A DNA stretch of 64,000 bases from Mactromeris polynyma (Eukaryota > Mollusca > Bivalvia > Venerida > Mactridae), in assembly GCA_032209605.1 (NCBI GenBank), contig JASFXZ010000001.1, positions 27,098,619-27,162,618 on the forward strand. The letters run 5' to 3'. The notes below the pieces were generated by a model. The model did no database searches. It had not been told where the DNA came from and saw only the letters and a program-made list of their open reading frames with translations. A program made the translations under genes and the position numbers. Of this stretch, positions 1 through 10,839 are shown piece by piece (position 1 is the stretch's first letter; each line of letters starts with the position of its first letter).

Positions 1-97
1 CATATGCTGCTAGAAATAGAAAGGTCAAAATAGTGTGCGGTACATTTTTGTGACCAACAGAAATATTGTTGTGCGCACATGTCGATAAATATTTGTG

Positions 98-3000
98 TTA
101 AAACATTGCACGATTGTGTAAGTAACTCTGTTGTTGTGATTGCACTTGTTGTTGTTGTTGTGGCATGCTTGAATATCCGGAGCTCACTGGATGATTGTAT
201 GAGGATGTCCTTGACCTTCCAGGGAGATTCCCAGACTGGGACCTTGACCTTTGCTGTAGTTGCTGATTTAGAATGGGTAAACCCTGTTCCTGGACTAGTT
301 TTTCCAATGCACCAAAATGAACTTTTGTGACGAGTTGAAGTTCTTCAAACACTAAAATATGACACAGAATAACCAGTTCACAAATTAAAACAATAAATCC
401 TCACAAGGCCTAAGTCTCTTAAATGCTTAACATTTATAATTATGCCAAGAGCTTACAAACAAATCTGTCTGTTGATTGCCTATAATTATGCATCTTGATG
501 CTCTTTTTTGATCAATTATAAATGAGAGGTATCACAGTACATGATTAAATTCCTTCAGAATACCGCTTTGTCAGAGTAGCAAGAGCCCCCAACTCTGCCA
601 TACAACAACTCACCCCACCTCTCACATCCTCACTTCATGCTCATCATGTTTAAGACATCTGGCCGACACAGAAAGGTAACTGGGCCAGCTAGGGGTATGG
701 GAGATAAAAAAAATGCAACCTTTGTAATTTGAACTGTCTCAAATGCCATTTGAACTAGCAATTGGGTTCTTATTGACAGCACTGCTTATACACCACATGT
801 ACTTCATTTGTAGGGTATAGAATGTAATAACACTTGCACTATTAGCGTAAACTAGAACATCAAGAATTAACCTCGAGTAATACCCAAACACATAAATTCT
901 AATGAAGCTATGGAGGTAGATATATAGAGAATAATAGGTTAGTGACGTGGAATGAGGAAGTTTATCAGGCAAGGCGGAGGAATTTATCAAGTGAGCCGAA
1001 GGCATTATACAAAAAAAGATAAAATGTGTGATAGTATTCAATTGAAAAATCTATTGTTTTAGTAAGTCCGGAAAAAGAGGATAACATCGTGTTACTTTAC
1101 TAAAAATCCGGCTAGTCACGTACTCATGTCGTGATATAAAAGTCATGTGACTAAGTGACCTGATAAAGCAAAAAATATCAGGTACCCTGTTATCGGGTCG
1201 AAATTACAGCAAGTGACAGGATAAATCTGAATACACAATTTTTTCCATACTTACCAAGACCAGAGTACTGCTTATGATCTGGCGTATGAATAAGGATTTT
1301 CTGTAACATATTCACCATCGCAGCAGATGCCAGTACTTTCTCTGAGAGAGGGAGCATTGAGAAATACTCAAAATCAATCTCAAATGGATTTCTAGGTGCA
1401 GGATACGTGCATAGCTTCACCAACTCGGCGATTAGATCCCACACAAAAATATCTGTGAAATATAAATATGCACACTGGTACATTTTGTTAGTTTCAAATC
1501 TGATAACACTTTGCACTGAGTGAAGTTTTCCCACCACATAAATCACTGTATCGTATATTATAATGCAACAGTATTGTGGGGGGTTTATGCTGTTGTTTGA
1601 CAGTTCTTCAGTTATGTAGGGCTGTCAAATTATATAACCTGTGTTGCTAGATTACAAACTAGTATTAACAACCTGTCCATCAGCAAGTGATGTGGAGGTC
1701 CAGTGACTGCAACAGTTATATCTTCCATCACATTGTCGTGAACAACATAAGCTTTGTCTAGGGATTCCAGCATTTGACCCTGGTAGTCATGTTGGAATGA
1801 ACTTACCATGTGGACAACCCTGCAAGTCATGTGTGGGAATAAACTTACCAGGTGGACAACCCTGGTAGTCATGTGTGGGAATAAACTTACCAGGTGGACA
1901 ACCCTGGTAGTCATGTGTGGGAATAAACTTACCAGGTGGACGACCCTGGTAGTCATGTGTGGGAATAAACTTACCAGGTGAAACCCTGGTAGTCATGTGT
2001 GGTAATGAACTAACCAGGTGGACAACCCTGGAAGTCATGTGTGGGAATGAACTAACCAGGTGGACGACCCTGGTAGTCATGTGTTGGAATGAACTAACCA
2101 GGTGGACGACCCTGGTAGTCATGTGTGGGAATAAACTTACCAGGTGAAACCCTGGTAGTCATGTGTGGGAATGAACTTACCAGGTGGACGACCCTGGAAG
2201 TCATGTGTGGGAATGAACTTACCAGGTGGACGACCCTGGTAGTCATGTGTGGGAATGAACTAACCGGGTGGACGACCCTGGAAGTCATGTGTGGGAATGA
2301 ACTTACCAGGTGGACAACCCTGGTAGTCATGTGTGGGAATGAACTAACCAGGTGGACGACCCTGGTAGTCATGTGTGGGAATGAACTAACCGGGTGGACA
2401 ACCCTGGTAGTCATGTGTGGGAATGAACTAACCAGGTGGACGACCCTGGTAGTCATGTGTTGGAATGAACTAACCAGGTGGACGACCCTGGTAGTCATGT
2501 GTGGGAATGAACTAACCAGGTGGACGACCCTGGTAGTCATGTGTGGGAATGAACTAACCGGGTGGACGACCCTGGTAGTCATGTGTGGGAATGAACTAAC
2601 CAGGTGGACGACCCTGGTAGTCATGTGTGGGAATGAACTAACCAGGTGGACGACCCTGGTAGTCATGTGTGGGAATGAACTAACCAGGTGGACGACCCTG
2701 GTAGTCATGTGTGGGAATGAACTAACCAGGTGGACAATACATAACGGAAGACAACTGACTTTTTAAGCATTAATATAGTTTGTTAACTTGAAAGTCGTAG
2801 GCACCAGAACACACAAAGTAACAATGAATCAAGCAACCAGAAGAAACATTTGACAAACAAGTCATTTTTCGTGAACAGATATGAAACATTTAGTAATTAT
2901 AATGTAAATACATTTAACACATTTTAACATCAATTTTTTTTATTTTAGTTTTAATTATTCAGATTAATAAAATTAATTTTATAAAGTAACAAGAACTTTA

Positions 3001-6000
3001 TATACCATTGTTTTTCCATTTTAAAGTTGACTTTAATTTTAATGGGCAATCTTTTTCTCTGGACTCCCCAGTAAGTTTGACCAATCGCTCATGATTTGAT
3101 CGTACCCAAACATACGGACAGTTGTATCGTCCATATCCAGCGATCAGAAACAGCGTGGATTTATCATCCTGAAACAAGAAGAAAACAGTATTTCAGTGAT
3201 ACTACAGATATACAACTCCATACTTCCAGTACAAAGTGTAATCCTATAATGCTACAGTCACTAGCATTGGTTATGTCAGAACATTCTTACACTAGACTGG
3301 TGGATCTCGTATAAACATAAACAAATATTTTTTCAAATCATAAAATTATGATGTCACCTACTTGTTATAACATCCATGTATCATATTAATCAGGGTGTTT
3401 CAAATACATGGTATTTATCATTTCACTGGAGAAATAACAAATAATGCCTTGTAGCATAAATGGATGCTGGTACAATGTATTATTGTATTATTAGCAACAA
3501 AATTGTTCAATTTCAGGAAAGTTATCGAACAAGTGCATTCATTTAAGACCACTTACACATATCCTCTATCTGTAAACCTTGGAATTAAGATTAATTTAGA
3601 ACAAATAGAACAGTAGATAAGTATACAGTTGGACATTGTTTATGTGGCAACCTTCTATCCAAATACTTTGCATCATCCAAAATAAATATCAGGTCCCGAT
3701 GTATCTTCTTATGCACGAAAAATTGACATCAGCTATTCGAAATGTATTATTTGAAATAAAATCTTGGATCCGATGAATTCGAACGAACAAGGTCTGACTG
3801 TATGCTAGAGAACTTACCTGGAGAGGAGCAGTGATCAAGCGCCTCACTCCTGAACAAATGGTCCAGAGTTCAAGTCCCACATTGAGCAGGAGTTAACAAA
3901 AACTTCACACTCAATTATATAAGTGCAAGAAATGGTTTGTTACGCAGGAACCAGTCATCCTGGGTGATCAGTTTATGTTGTAAGAACTAGTGAAATGAGA
4001 AAAATTTCAAACTAAAGAACTTACGGTTGGCAATGGTTCTCCTTCGCTAGGTGAGGCTGGTGGCAAGCCAACATCCTTCATTCCATGTGTACTGAGTATC
4101 ATCTGTGATCTGACTGACAACATTAGAGACCGTCTGTAATACAACAGAAGAGAGAACTTACTAGAACTTACCTAGTCTAACATGAACAATGTCATGATAT
4201 ATTTAATCATTCAAACTAACAACACGGGGAGGAGGCAGTCTGACCCAGGGGAATTACACAGTTTGTCTTTCTTGGTGTCTAATGTCCCACCCTAGAGCCA
4301 AGCATTGTGTTATAACAAGTATAGGCAACATTGCTCACCTCATGATGAGTTTAATACCTATAGATATATATTATAAATTATTAGAACACATTTTTAGTAA
4401 AGAAGCATTTAAAATAGTTTCATGGCAAACACATGGAATGTTCTTGTAGATTCTTTGTCTGAAGATTAAACGTTAAGATTAACTTTCAATGAGATTAAAC
4501 CGTCTAATATGTTGGAGAGTAGTTCAGTGGGTATTTCCTTATTCAGACTGTACATATTATTTGTTTGACAGTTGGATAAATGTGACGATGGGTGCATCCA
4601 TAAACCATGCTTAACCCCCAGTGCTGTTAATCTGCCACTGACCATTTCAAGGCAGTACTTATATTTTTACCAATCATTTTTGTTCGGGTCTTGTGAACTG
4701 TGCCATTGTAATTGTATATATTTTCATATTTGTATGCTCTTTTGAGGTGGCTGTGAACTTTGTAGCTGTCAATTCCTGTTCGACTTCTATATTCATATTA
4801 TAAAATTTGTGTGTGAAAGCATGTTAACAATGTGTGTAGCACACTGCCTAACCAATCTACCAAACTAATATATTTGCAAATTCATTAAGCATACATACTG
4901 ATCATATGGTAGATTGTAGGAACTAAAGCTCTCTGATTTGGAGATAGAAATTTTCCTTTGATCTTCATGTGAAGGTTCAGATTTACAATGAATTGGACTG
5001 GAAACACTCTGTAACAAAAGCATTCATTATATATACACTGCAACTCCATTAAAATGCGGTCAGTTATAACCCGATATCCATCATAACGCGATGACATCGT
5101 GGCTCCCAATTTTTTACCGAGATATATGTCCCATTATGATAACCATCAATATTTACACAAATGTTTTTCAAATCATCCTAATTTGACCTTAGATTGTGCT
5201 GAATCTATGACGTCAAGGGTATAGTTGATGCAGAGTCGTCTAGACATATATTGTCTGTGCTAGAGATGTGTGTACAAGAGATTGTTGTCATGTGTTTTCC
5301 TCCAGCATCGTATATTTCGGTACACTAAGTGGCTTACCACTCCTATATTTATCTAGTATTGTTTTATTTTTGAAACTGTTACAGGTGGAATTGAACAAAA
5401 TATGTTCACTATTATGCTCAATCACAGATAAATATAAAAATATAGCTTTAAGCTTGTGCACTAAACATCTATTTTAAGCATGTGCAACAGTAAAAGAAAC
5501 CAAACAATAATTGGTTACAATAATAGAGTCGTGTATAACACATTGTAACATGTTTATAATGCATAATAACATGGAACAAAAAACATTGTCATATTGTGTA
5601 GGAACAGGAAATATCAATAAATAAACATTAACAATCACATATGCCTTAATTGTGTTTAGAGACTTTGAGTATGTACAATACTTACGAAACAAGAACTGCT
5701 AAACATGCCCAAGTTCAATTATTCTCCTTACCCTGACCAATTAGAACAAAGCTACTCATTTGAGCGATTACTATGATGGGTGAAGGGCGTGTTTTTAATT
5801 CGAAGCATAACACAACTGACCCTCTGGAATTGATTACTGCTTTCACAGCACATGTTTGACACGGCAGTAATCTCTTTCATGTCTGATCAGACGGCGGTCA
5901 ATTCTTTAAACTTGAAGTAATCATGCTGTTTAACCCCGTTTGTTGTTGCTGTTTTTCACATGTGTAAATTCAAAAGGCATACGCATTTTCTATGCAGTTA

Positions 6001-6750
6001 ACAGTGCTAAAATGTCACGTTACCATATTTTAACATTGTTTTAAATAATTTATTAGTTTTGTATTTAAATTGTTCTGAATTATAATGCATAAATAAATTA
6101 TGAAAACGTAGTATGCACAATGCTAAATTGTGAGGGTGGGGTAAACTGGTATGGTTAATGTCTTTAGATTTGTAATGGGGTCGGATTCTAATGCGTTCGC
6201 AAGTCTTGGACACCTCCCATCGCGTTATAATGGAGTTGCAGTGTATATATATATTATTATACATGTATATGAACAAATGACAAAATTACATGTAACTTAA
6301 AATATTTGAAAGTGAGTCAATATGATCATGCAAATAGGTAAAAATGAGCATGAAAAATTAATATTTGTTATGAATTAAAATGAACATGGTCTTTGATCCA
6401 TAGTGGTCCTGGGGTAGCGCACCTGATGTGATCCATAGTGGTCCTGGGGTAGCGCACCTGATGTGATCCATAGTGGTCCTGGGGTAGCTGATGTGAATGC
6501 TGTGGCTTGGAATTTTGCCATGATAGAGTTAATCACACAGACATTAATTAAACAAATTATCACACCAGATTTTAACAAAGTGCAACAAAATAACATCAGC
6601 TTTTACCTCAGGATGGTTTAACACACTCAGCACCATTTCTTCTCTCCCTCGCATGTACATTGCAAAATATTTGAAGCCTTTCACAGTACCAAACTTCAGC
6701 ATTTCAGACAAAAACGACTGTAGTTTTTTCTTCAATTGAGCTTCTTGCGC
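98..6750 (-). CDS. 3' part of an unidentified spliced gene, six exons
   Basis: Six exons on the minus strand, in order 6607-6750, 4899-5008, 4025-4133, 3006-3168, 1255-1452 and 98-351, each have AG acceptors and GT donors (GTAAAA, GTATGT, GTAAGT, GTATAT, GTAAGT). Their phases chain without a break (0-0, 0-2, 2-0, 0-1, 1-1, 1-stop), giving 978 nt or 325 residues plus a TAA stop at 98-100. The first exon is a charged helical stretch (AQEAQLKKKL). The second and third are Ser/Pro-rich and look like a linker. The fourth contains GYGRYNCPYVWVRS, and the fifth is a hydrophobic helical segment (FVWDLIAELVKLC). The last ends in a Gln/Ser-rich tail with a run of five Q. I do not recognise the family. 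The 5' end lies upstream of 6750 and was not found. The introns hold a 42-bp minisatellite, a SINE and two pogo-like MITEs. Confidence 0.75.
352..1254. other. Intron of the minus-strand gene, no other feature seen
   Basis: AT-rich intron sequence between the last two exons of the minus-strand gene. I see no coding similarity, array or paired terminal repeat in it. Confidence 0.5.
1776..2736 (+). repeat. 42-bp minisatellite, about 23 copies
   Basis: Tandem units of 42 bp containing GTAGTCATGTGTGGGAATGA, with two shorter units near 1980 and 2145. Because 42 is a multiple of three and several frames lack stops, open frames of 100-200 codons appear on both strands (14-residue periods). They are artefacts. 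The array lies in the intron between exons 1255-1452 and 3006-3168 of the minus-strand gene. Confidence 0.95.
3626..3800. mobile_element. Pogo-type MITE (copy 1), TA target duplication
   Basis: A 175-bp element starts CAGTTGGACATTGTTT and ends so that its reverse complement starts CAGTCAGACCTTGTTC. TA dinucleotides flank both ends (3624-3625 and 3801-3802). The interior (AACCTTCTATC, GATGTATCTTCTTA, TATTATTTGAAATAAAAT) is shared with the copy at 32922-33078. CAGT ends with a TA duplication fit the Tc1/mariner-pogo superfamily. It has no coding capacity. Confidence 0.75.
3815..4005 (+). mobile_element. tRNA-derived SINE
   Basis: It has an A-box-like stretch (GAGCAGTGATCAAGC), then a B box GTTCAAGTCCC at 3868-3878, then a conserved central block (AACCAGTCATCCTGGGTGAT and TTGTAAGAACTAGT). 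The central block recurs in the elements at 28875, 32215 and 55920, so this is one SINE family. It lies directly after the pogo MITE and ends just before exon 4025-4133 of the minus-strand gene. Confidence 0.7.
4220..4310. repeat. Dispersed repeat fragment
   Basis: The stretch from GGAGGCAGTCTGACCCAGGG to the TGTCTTTCTTGGTGTCTAAT block has a close copy at about 28660-28725. The copy shares CTGACCCAGGGGAAT and TTTGTCTTTCTT. Family unknown, possibly a SINE fragment. Confidence 0.5.
5036..6243. mobile_element. 1.2-kb pogo/Tigger-like non-autonomous element
   Basis: Terminal inverted repeats start CACTGCAACTCCATTA at the left and, read on the minus strand, CACTGCAACTCCATTATAAC at the right. TA flanks both ends (5034-5035 and 6244-6245). 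No transposase frame is visible inside its 1,208 bp, so it is non-autonomous. It is inserted in an intron only 27 bp upstream of the acceptor side of minus-strand exon 4899-5008. Confidence 0.8.
6395..6495 (+). repeat. 35-bp tandem repeat, about three copies
   Basis: GATCCATAGTGGTCCTGGGG recurs at 6395, 6430 and 6465 with a 35-bp period. The third copy is truncated. It lies in the intron next to minus-strand exon 6607-6750. Confidence 0.9.
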
Positions 6751-7069
6751 CTGAAGCAAAGTCATATGTTTATGAAAACTTGCATACATGAAACATTTGC
6801 AGCAATTTCCATATAAGATCGGTGCTAGGAATGGGTACTGCTGGATATTTCCTATCACCATATATGCTACCATAGTATTATGATATGAATCTCAATATAT
6901 ATTATCAGGCAAATGTTTTTTATAAAACATCTGGCCATTTTATAGGTTTTAAGTTTGGACTTGTCCCAATTCCCATTTACTGGAGTCTGGAATATGATAG
7001 TGAACCAAAACATTGAGAGCTTGAAATCAGCTCATTCCATGGCTATTTGGAAACGTTTTATACACCCCT

Positions 7070-7695
7070 CAGGGCTCTAGAAATCCACAGTAGCCCGACA
7101 TCCCGAACTAGTACAATGGTGAATCGGGCTACCAACAGTTGAGTTGAAGTTAGTCCTGGACAAGTCTGTTGTAAAGCTAACCAAAATCAGCAATTGTTCA
7201 GTTGTAAGTCAAACCTTTAAAATCGCACAAACACATAGATGCAGTGTTTTTTCCACCCTTTTGTGAATGGGGCCGGGACCCCGTCAAATTGTGAAAATAG
7301 CGTCGAATTGCCCATAATTGTGAATATCATAGTTTGCTTCAAATAAAAAGATAGCAGTGTATTAATCTCTAGTATAGATTGATCAACATTCGTAAACAAT
7401 ATTAAGTGGCCTGAATTGTGAATTTAAAGCCTGATTTTTGTGAAAAAAACTTACTATTGGTGATTGTGAATGGGGCCCAATTTCGGCCCCATTTTAGGGC
7501 AAAAAAAAGCTGCTGACATGTGATTATTAATTTTAGATTGTGGAGATATCATTCATTGTATATGTTTATTTGTTACTAAATTGACAGATTTTCTCAGACA
7601 ACTAGCTTTCCTATGCTGTCGGACAAATCAAATTTTACATTTCCATAAGTAGTAATACAGGACAAGTGTCCTTGAAAATAATTTCTAGAGCCCTG
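7070..7695. mobile_element. hAT-like MITE with 15-bp perfect TIRs
   Basis: The left end is CAGGGCTCTAGAAAT and the right end is its exact reverse complement, ATTTCTAGAGCCCTG. The 626-bp interior has no coding capacity and contains G- and C-rich blocks (GGGGCCGGGACC). CAGGG termini are typical of hAT elements. I see no clear 8-bp target duplication; the flanks share only CCCCT/CCCTT-like bases. Confidence 0.75.
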
Positions 7696-7963
7696 CCCTT
7701 GCACTAAAAACTGACTGTTGGGAATACCCATAGCAAGGATTGAACATTGATCAAAATCTGAGACTGTGTAAAAGTTGCAAGGTAATTACTAGGTGTTAGA
7801 TTACAGAAAATGTGTCAATCATATCGCTTCTAACAAATACAAAACAGATACAGCTTGATCTCATATACCAATTATTAGTATACGGCACATCCCTAAACAG
7901 ATGTGGCAGACAATGACATGAAGTGGTGTTAGTAATAAAATGCAAATCATGCGATTTCCAAAT

Positions 7964-8039
7964 CGAGGATTCAGTGCAAGACTATACTAACTCCTATATA
8001 AACACATAGGAATTAGGATAGTCTTACGGTGAATCCTCG
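7964..8039. other. 76-nt near-perfect hairpin
   Basis: The left arm starts CGAGGATTCAGTGCAAGACT. The right arm, read on the minus strand, starts CGAGGATTCACCGTAAGACT. The 34-nt arms differ at only a few positions around an 8-nt loop (ATAAACAC). This could be a very short MITE or a microRNA-like precursor. The sequence alone cannot decide. Confidence 0.6.
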
Positions 8040-8666
8040 AAATGGAGTGCATACTTTTCAAGATTAACTTTAAATAAATAAACATTCTTAAGCAATGTAG
8101 GACTGCACTAGTATTTATTGAACTGTGATATTGGATAACCGACACAAACATTTATTAATTATGTTACTTATATTACATTATAAAAATATCAAAATGATTG
8201 TTAGTCGGAATTAAGTTTATCCGAAAATAGCTCTAATCACATGGAAAATATTTTTGTCAATAAATGTCAAGCATCCAAGGAATATTGATGACTTAAGTTT
8301 AGAAAACATAATCAAAAGATAATACAAACCGCTGAATCCATTTTGCAAGCTAAATAAGACAGTCAGAAATAACAAATGTATCTAAATTTAATTGATTTTC
8401 GATAGACGCTTGGATCCCATTAAACAAACGTTTGTGCGATTGTATGAGGGGTGGGACTAAAATCCGGGACTTAAAGAAAATCCGGGACTTTGGTGAGAAA
8501 ATCCGGGATCGATAAATTAGACCACATTGTAGTAATCAATGGTCCATAACCGATAGCCGGGATCCGGTATGCATTATAATTGACATAGTATATTGTAAAT
8601 TGCCAAAGGCTATTAATTGCCGAATGCCAATAAATGTATGTATGATGAAATAAATGAATAAGAAGA

Positions 8667-9911
8667 GACTGACGGTAAAATAGTAACATCCAGTGCTTTT
8701 TCTCGAGTAGAATATTTTTTATTAGATAATGACAGATTTTATTTATTTCATTACATCGGAGATGAAACCATTTTTAAGCCTATCCCACATGGTAATAGAA
8801 AAAATACGACGAATAAAGCTTTCATCAGAACATGTCCGTCGGTCATTAATGCTATTAAAGCTGATCTCAATGAAGGTAAACCGGTAGCCAAAACATATAA
8901 GGATCTCGCACATGCAGTTTCGGGTACGGCCGCCGTAGCCGGTGCTCCCAGAAATAAAAAGCAAATCAAAAACGCTGCCACAGCAATCGAGCGAAATAGA
9001 CGATTATCTCAGGATGAAATTTACAATACACTTTTATTGGCATATCAACTTGAAGGTTTTGTTTTGCAGATGGATTTATACCCTTCGTTGGTACTAATTT
9101 TTGGTTTAAAACAATCGATAGAAGATTTCAATAATTTGATAAATTTGAAAAGAGCAGAACATATCTTAATGTCAATTGATACAACATTTGATTGTGGAAA
9201 CTTTTATATAACTCCGCTTGTTTATAAAAAAATTCTCTTTGAATCAGAGCCAACAGTGCCAGTAGCATTTATGATACACGGAAAAAAGGATCAAAAGTTC
9301 CATGAACGGTTTCTTTCAGTTCTTTCAGAAAAATGTCCAAATTTAAAGAAAAAGCAAATCAATTTTGTTGCCGATAGGGAAGTTGCTTTAACAAAGGCCA
9401 TAGAGGCCCAGTTACTGCTTTCTAAAGTTTTTCAGTGTTGGAATCACGTTAAGCGTGACGTCAGGGAATGGTTAAGACAACGCAAAACACCAACGTCAAA
9501 CGTCGAGGTGTACATGACCAATTTAGATAGCTTATTACGTTCCGATTCTGCGGATGAATTTGATATTAACTTAGAAAATTTGAGCGGACCTTGGTGTGAG
9601 GTTCTAGCTATTTCGAAATGCATATAAAGCCTGATATAATTAAGTATTCCGGAAAATGGTTGTTGCAAGATGAAAAATTATTTAGTTCTTATTCTGGTAT
9701 AACAACAAACATTTCCGAAAGTTTCAACAATCTTATTAAGTGGGTTAATCAACATAAAAAACAGTCGGTCGATATCATGCTTCTCAGTTTGTTCTATCTA
9801 CAGAATACAATACATGTAGAAACTATGCGCGGTAGGGCAGGTCTAGGAGATTATGATTTGAAACGTGAATTCGAACATTTTCAACTAAATGCGGAAGATT
9901 TAAAGTCATAA
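8667..9911 (+). pseudogene. MULE transposase, frameshifted
   Basis: The open frame runs from about 8667 without an ATG near its start. An internal Met lies at 9070. It reads to a TAA at 9625-9627 and continues in another frame from about 9618 to 9911. The centre matches the MULE DDE transposase pattern: a conserved ID (MSIDTTFDCG, about 9170-9198), a block containing FMIHGKKDQKFHERF, then FVADREVALTKAI (the second acidic residue is the D of ADRE) and CWNHVKRDVREWL, the usual C..H helix. The second part contains ISESFNNLIKW, the conserved N..ESFN block seen before the SWIM finger in such transposases. The overlap of the two frames at 9600-9620 marks a frameshift. Confidence 0.75.
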
Positions 9912-9925
9912 AATCAGATGATATA

Positions 9926-10505
9926 TTGTCCGCTGTTAAAAATCAAATTAAGCAGAACAGTACTCAAATGAATGAAAATGAAATATCTGCTGATGAACGG
10001 TGCACTGAAACTCTATCATGTGATGCTAATAATATTCCAGAATTTAATAACAATGACACTTCTCAAAACAAACGATGTGAAAATTTGCCACCAAACACAG
10101 ATGACCAAACACGCGTCCGTCAAACTGCATATTCACAAGAAGATTTGGCATTAAAAGTTATCGAAAATGACGGTGTAAGACTGGTCTCGGATATGAGCGC
10201 GTTCATGGTAAAGGGGGGTGGGGGGTAATAAATATGCAGTTACACTATTTCCTAAAGAGAATTGTCAATGCCCTGCGACAGGGACATGCTATCATATTAT
10301 GACAGCTAAGCAAAGTGTTTGTATAAATATAAGTTCCAACAAAAACGAAAAAAAAAAAATAAGTTTAATGCGATACAAAAATAGGCCCAAAAACCAAAAA
10401 CGGCTTGGTCAGAAAAAACCGAAGCCATCAGATTATGAAAATATCATTCCAGCGCCTGATTCAAAAATAATGAGAGACTCAGAATTAAATAATGACGATG
10501 CATAA
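9926..10505 (+). pseudogene. MULE linker and SWIM zinc finger
   Basis: A polar, Asn-rich linker (from 9926) runs into a G-run at 10211-10226, where the frame changes. The next frame (10218-10505) opens NKYAVTLFPKENCQCPATGT and continues with CYHIMTAK, a CxCx(n)CxH SWIM signature. A very basic Lys/Arg-rich stretch follows (KNRPKNQKRLGQKKPKP). SWIM fingers normally follow the DDE domain in MULE transposases, and that is the order here. The stop is TAA at 10503-10505. Confidence 0.75.
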
Positions 10506-10839
10506 GATACTAAATTTGAGACAAATACAACACCCAAAAGCGAAACGAGAAAGAAAAGAAAGTTAAGCACACCGAAATCAGTCGGTAAAAAGAAGTTGAA
10601 GTTCGAAATCAATGAAAATAAAAATTACAACAATTTTAACACTGAAGATCAATTGATATCAGAAATTAAAACAGAACATGGGAATCTGGATAACTCTTTG
10701 CAATTTCACCAACGCACACAATTAAAATGCAGTAATTACAGTAATTACAGATTCATCCATTCTACAAGATTTAGAATCTGACCGTAATAGCGAATCTGAG
10801 TCGTCTAGCATTCCATGGCTTCCACAATATGGTATCAAT
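10506..10839 (+). pseudogene. MULE inter-domain spacer
   Basis: This stretch links the SWIM and protease parts. It reads as a Lys/Asn/Glu-rich low-complexity protein in shifting frames (for example 10596-10781) and carries no recognisable fold. Its composition continues the linker on both sides. Confidence 0.4.

Noticed and set aside
8743..8981. Minus-strand frames of 73-76 codons with hydrophobic stretches
   Set aside because: They are shadows of the plus-strand MULE frame, which is open through the same bases and continues into the transposase.
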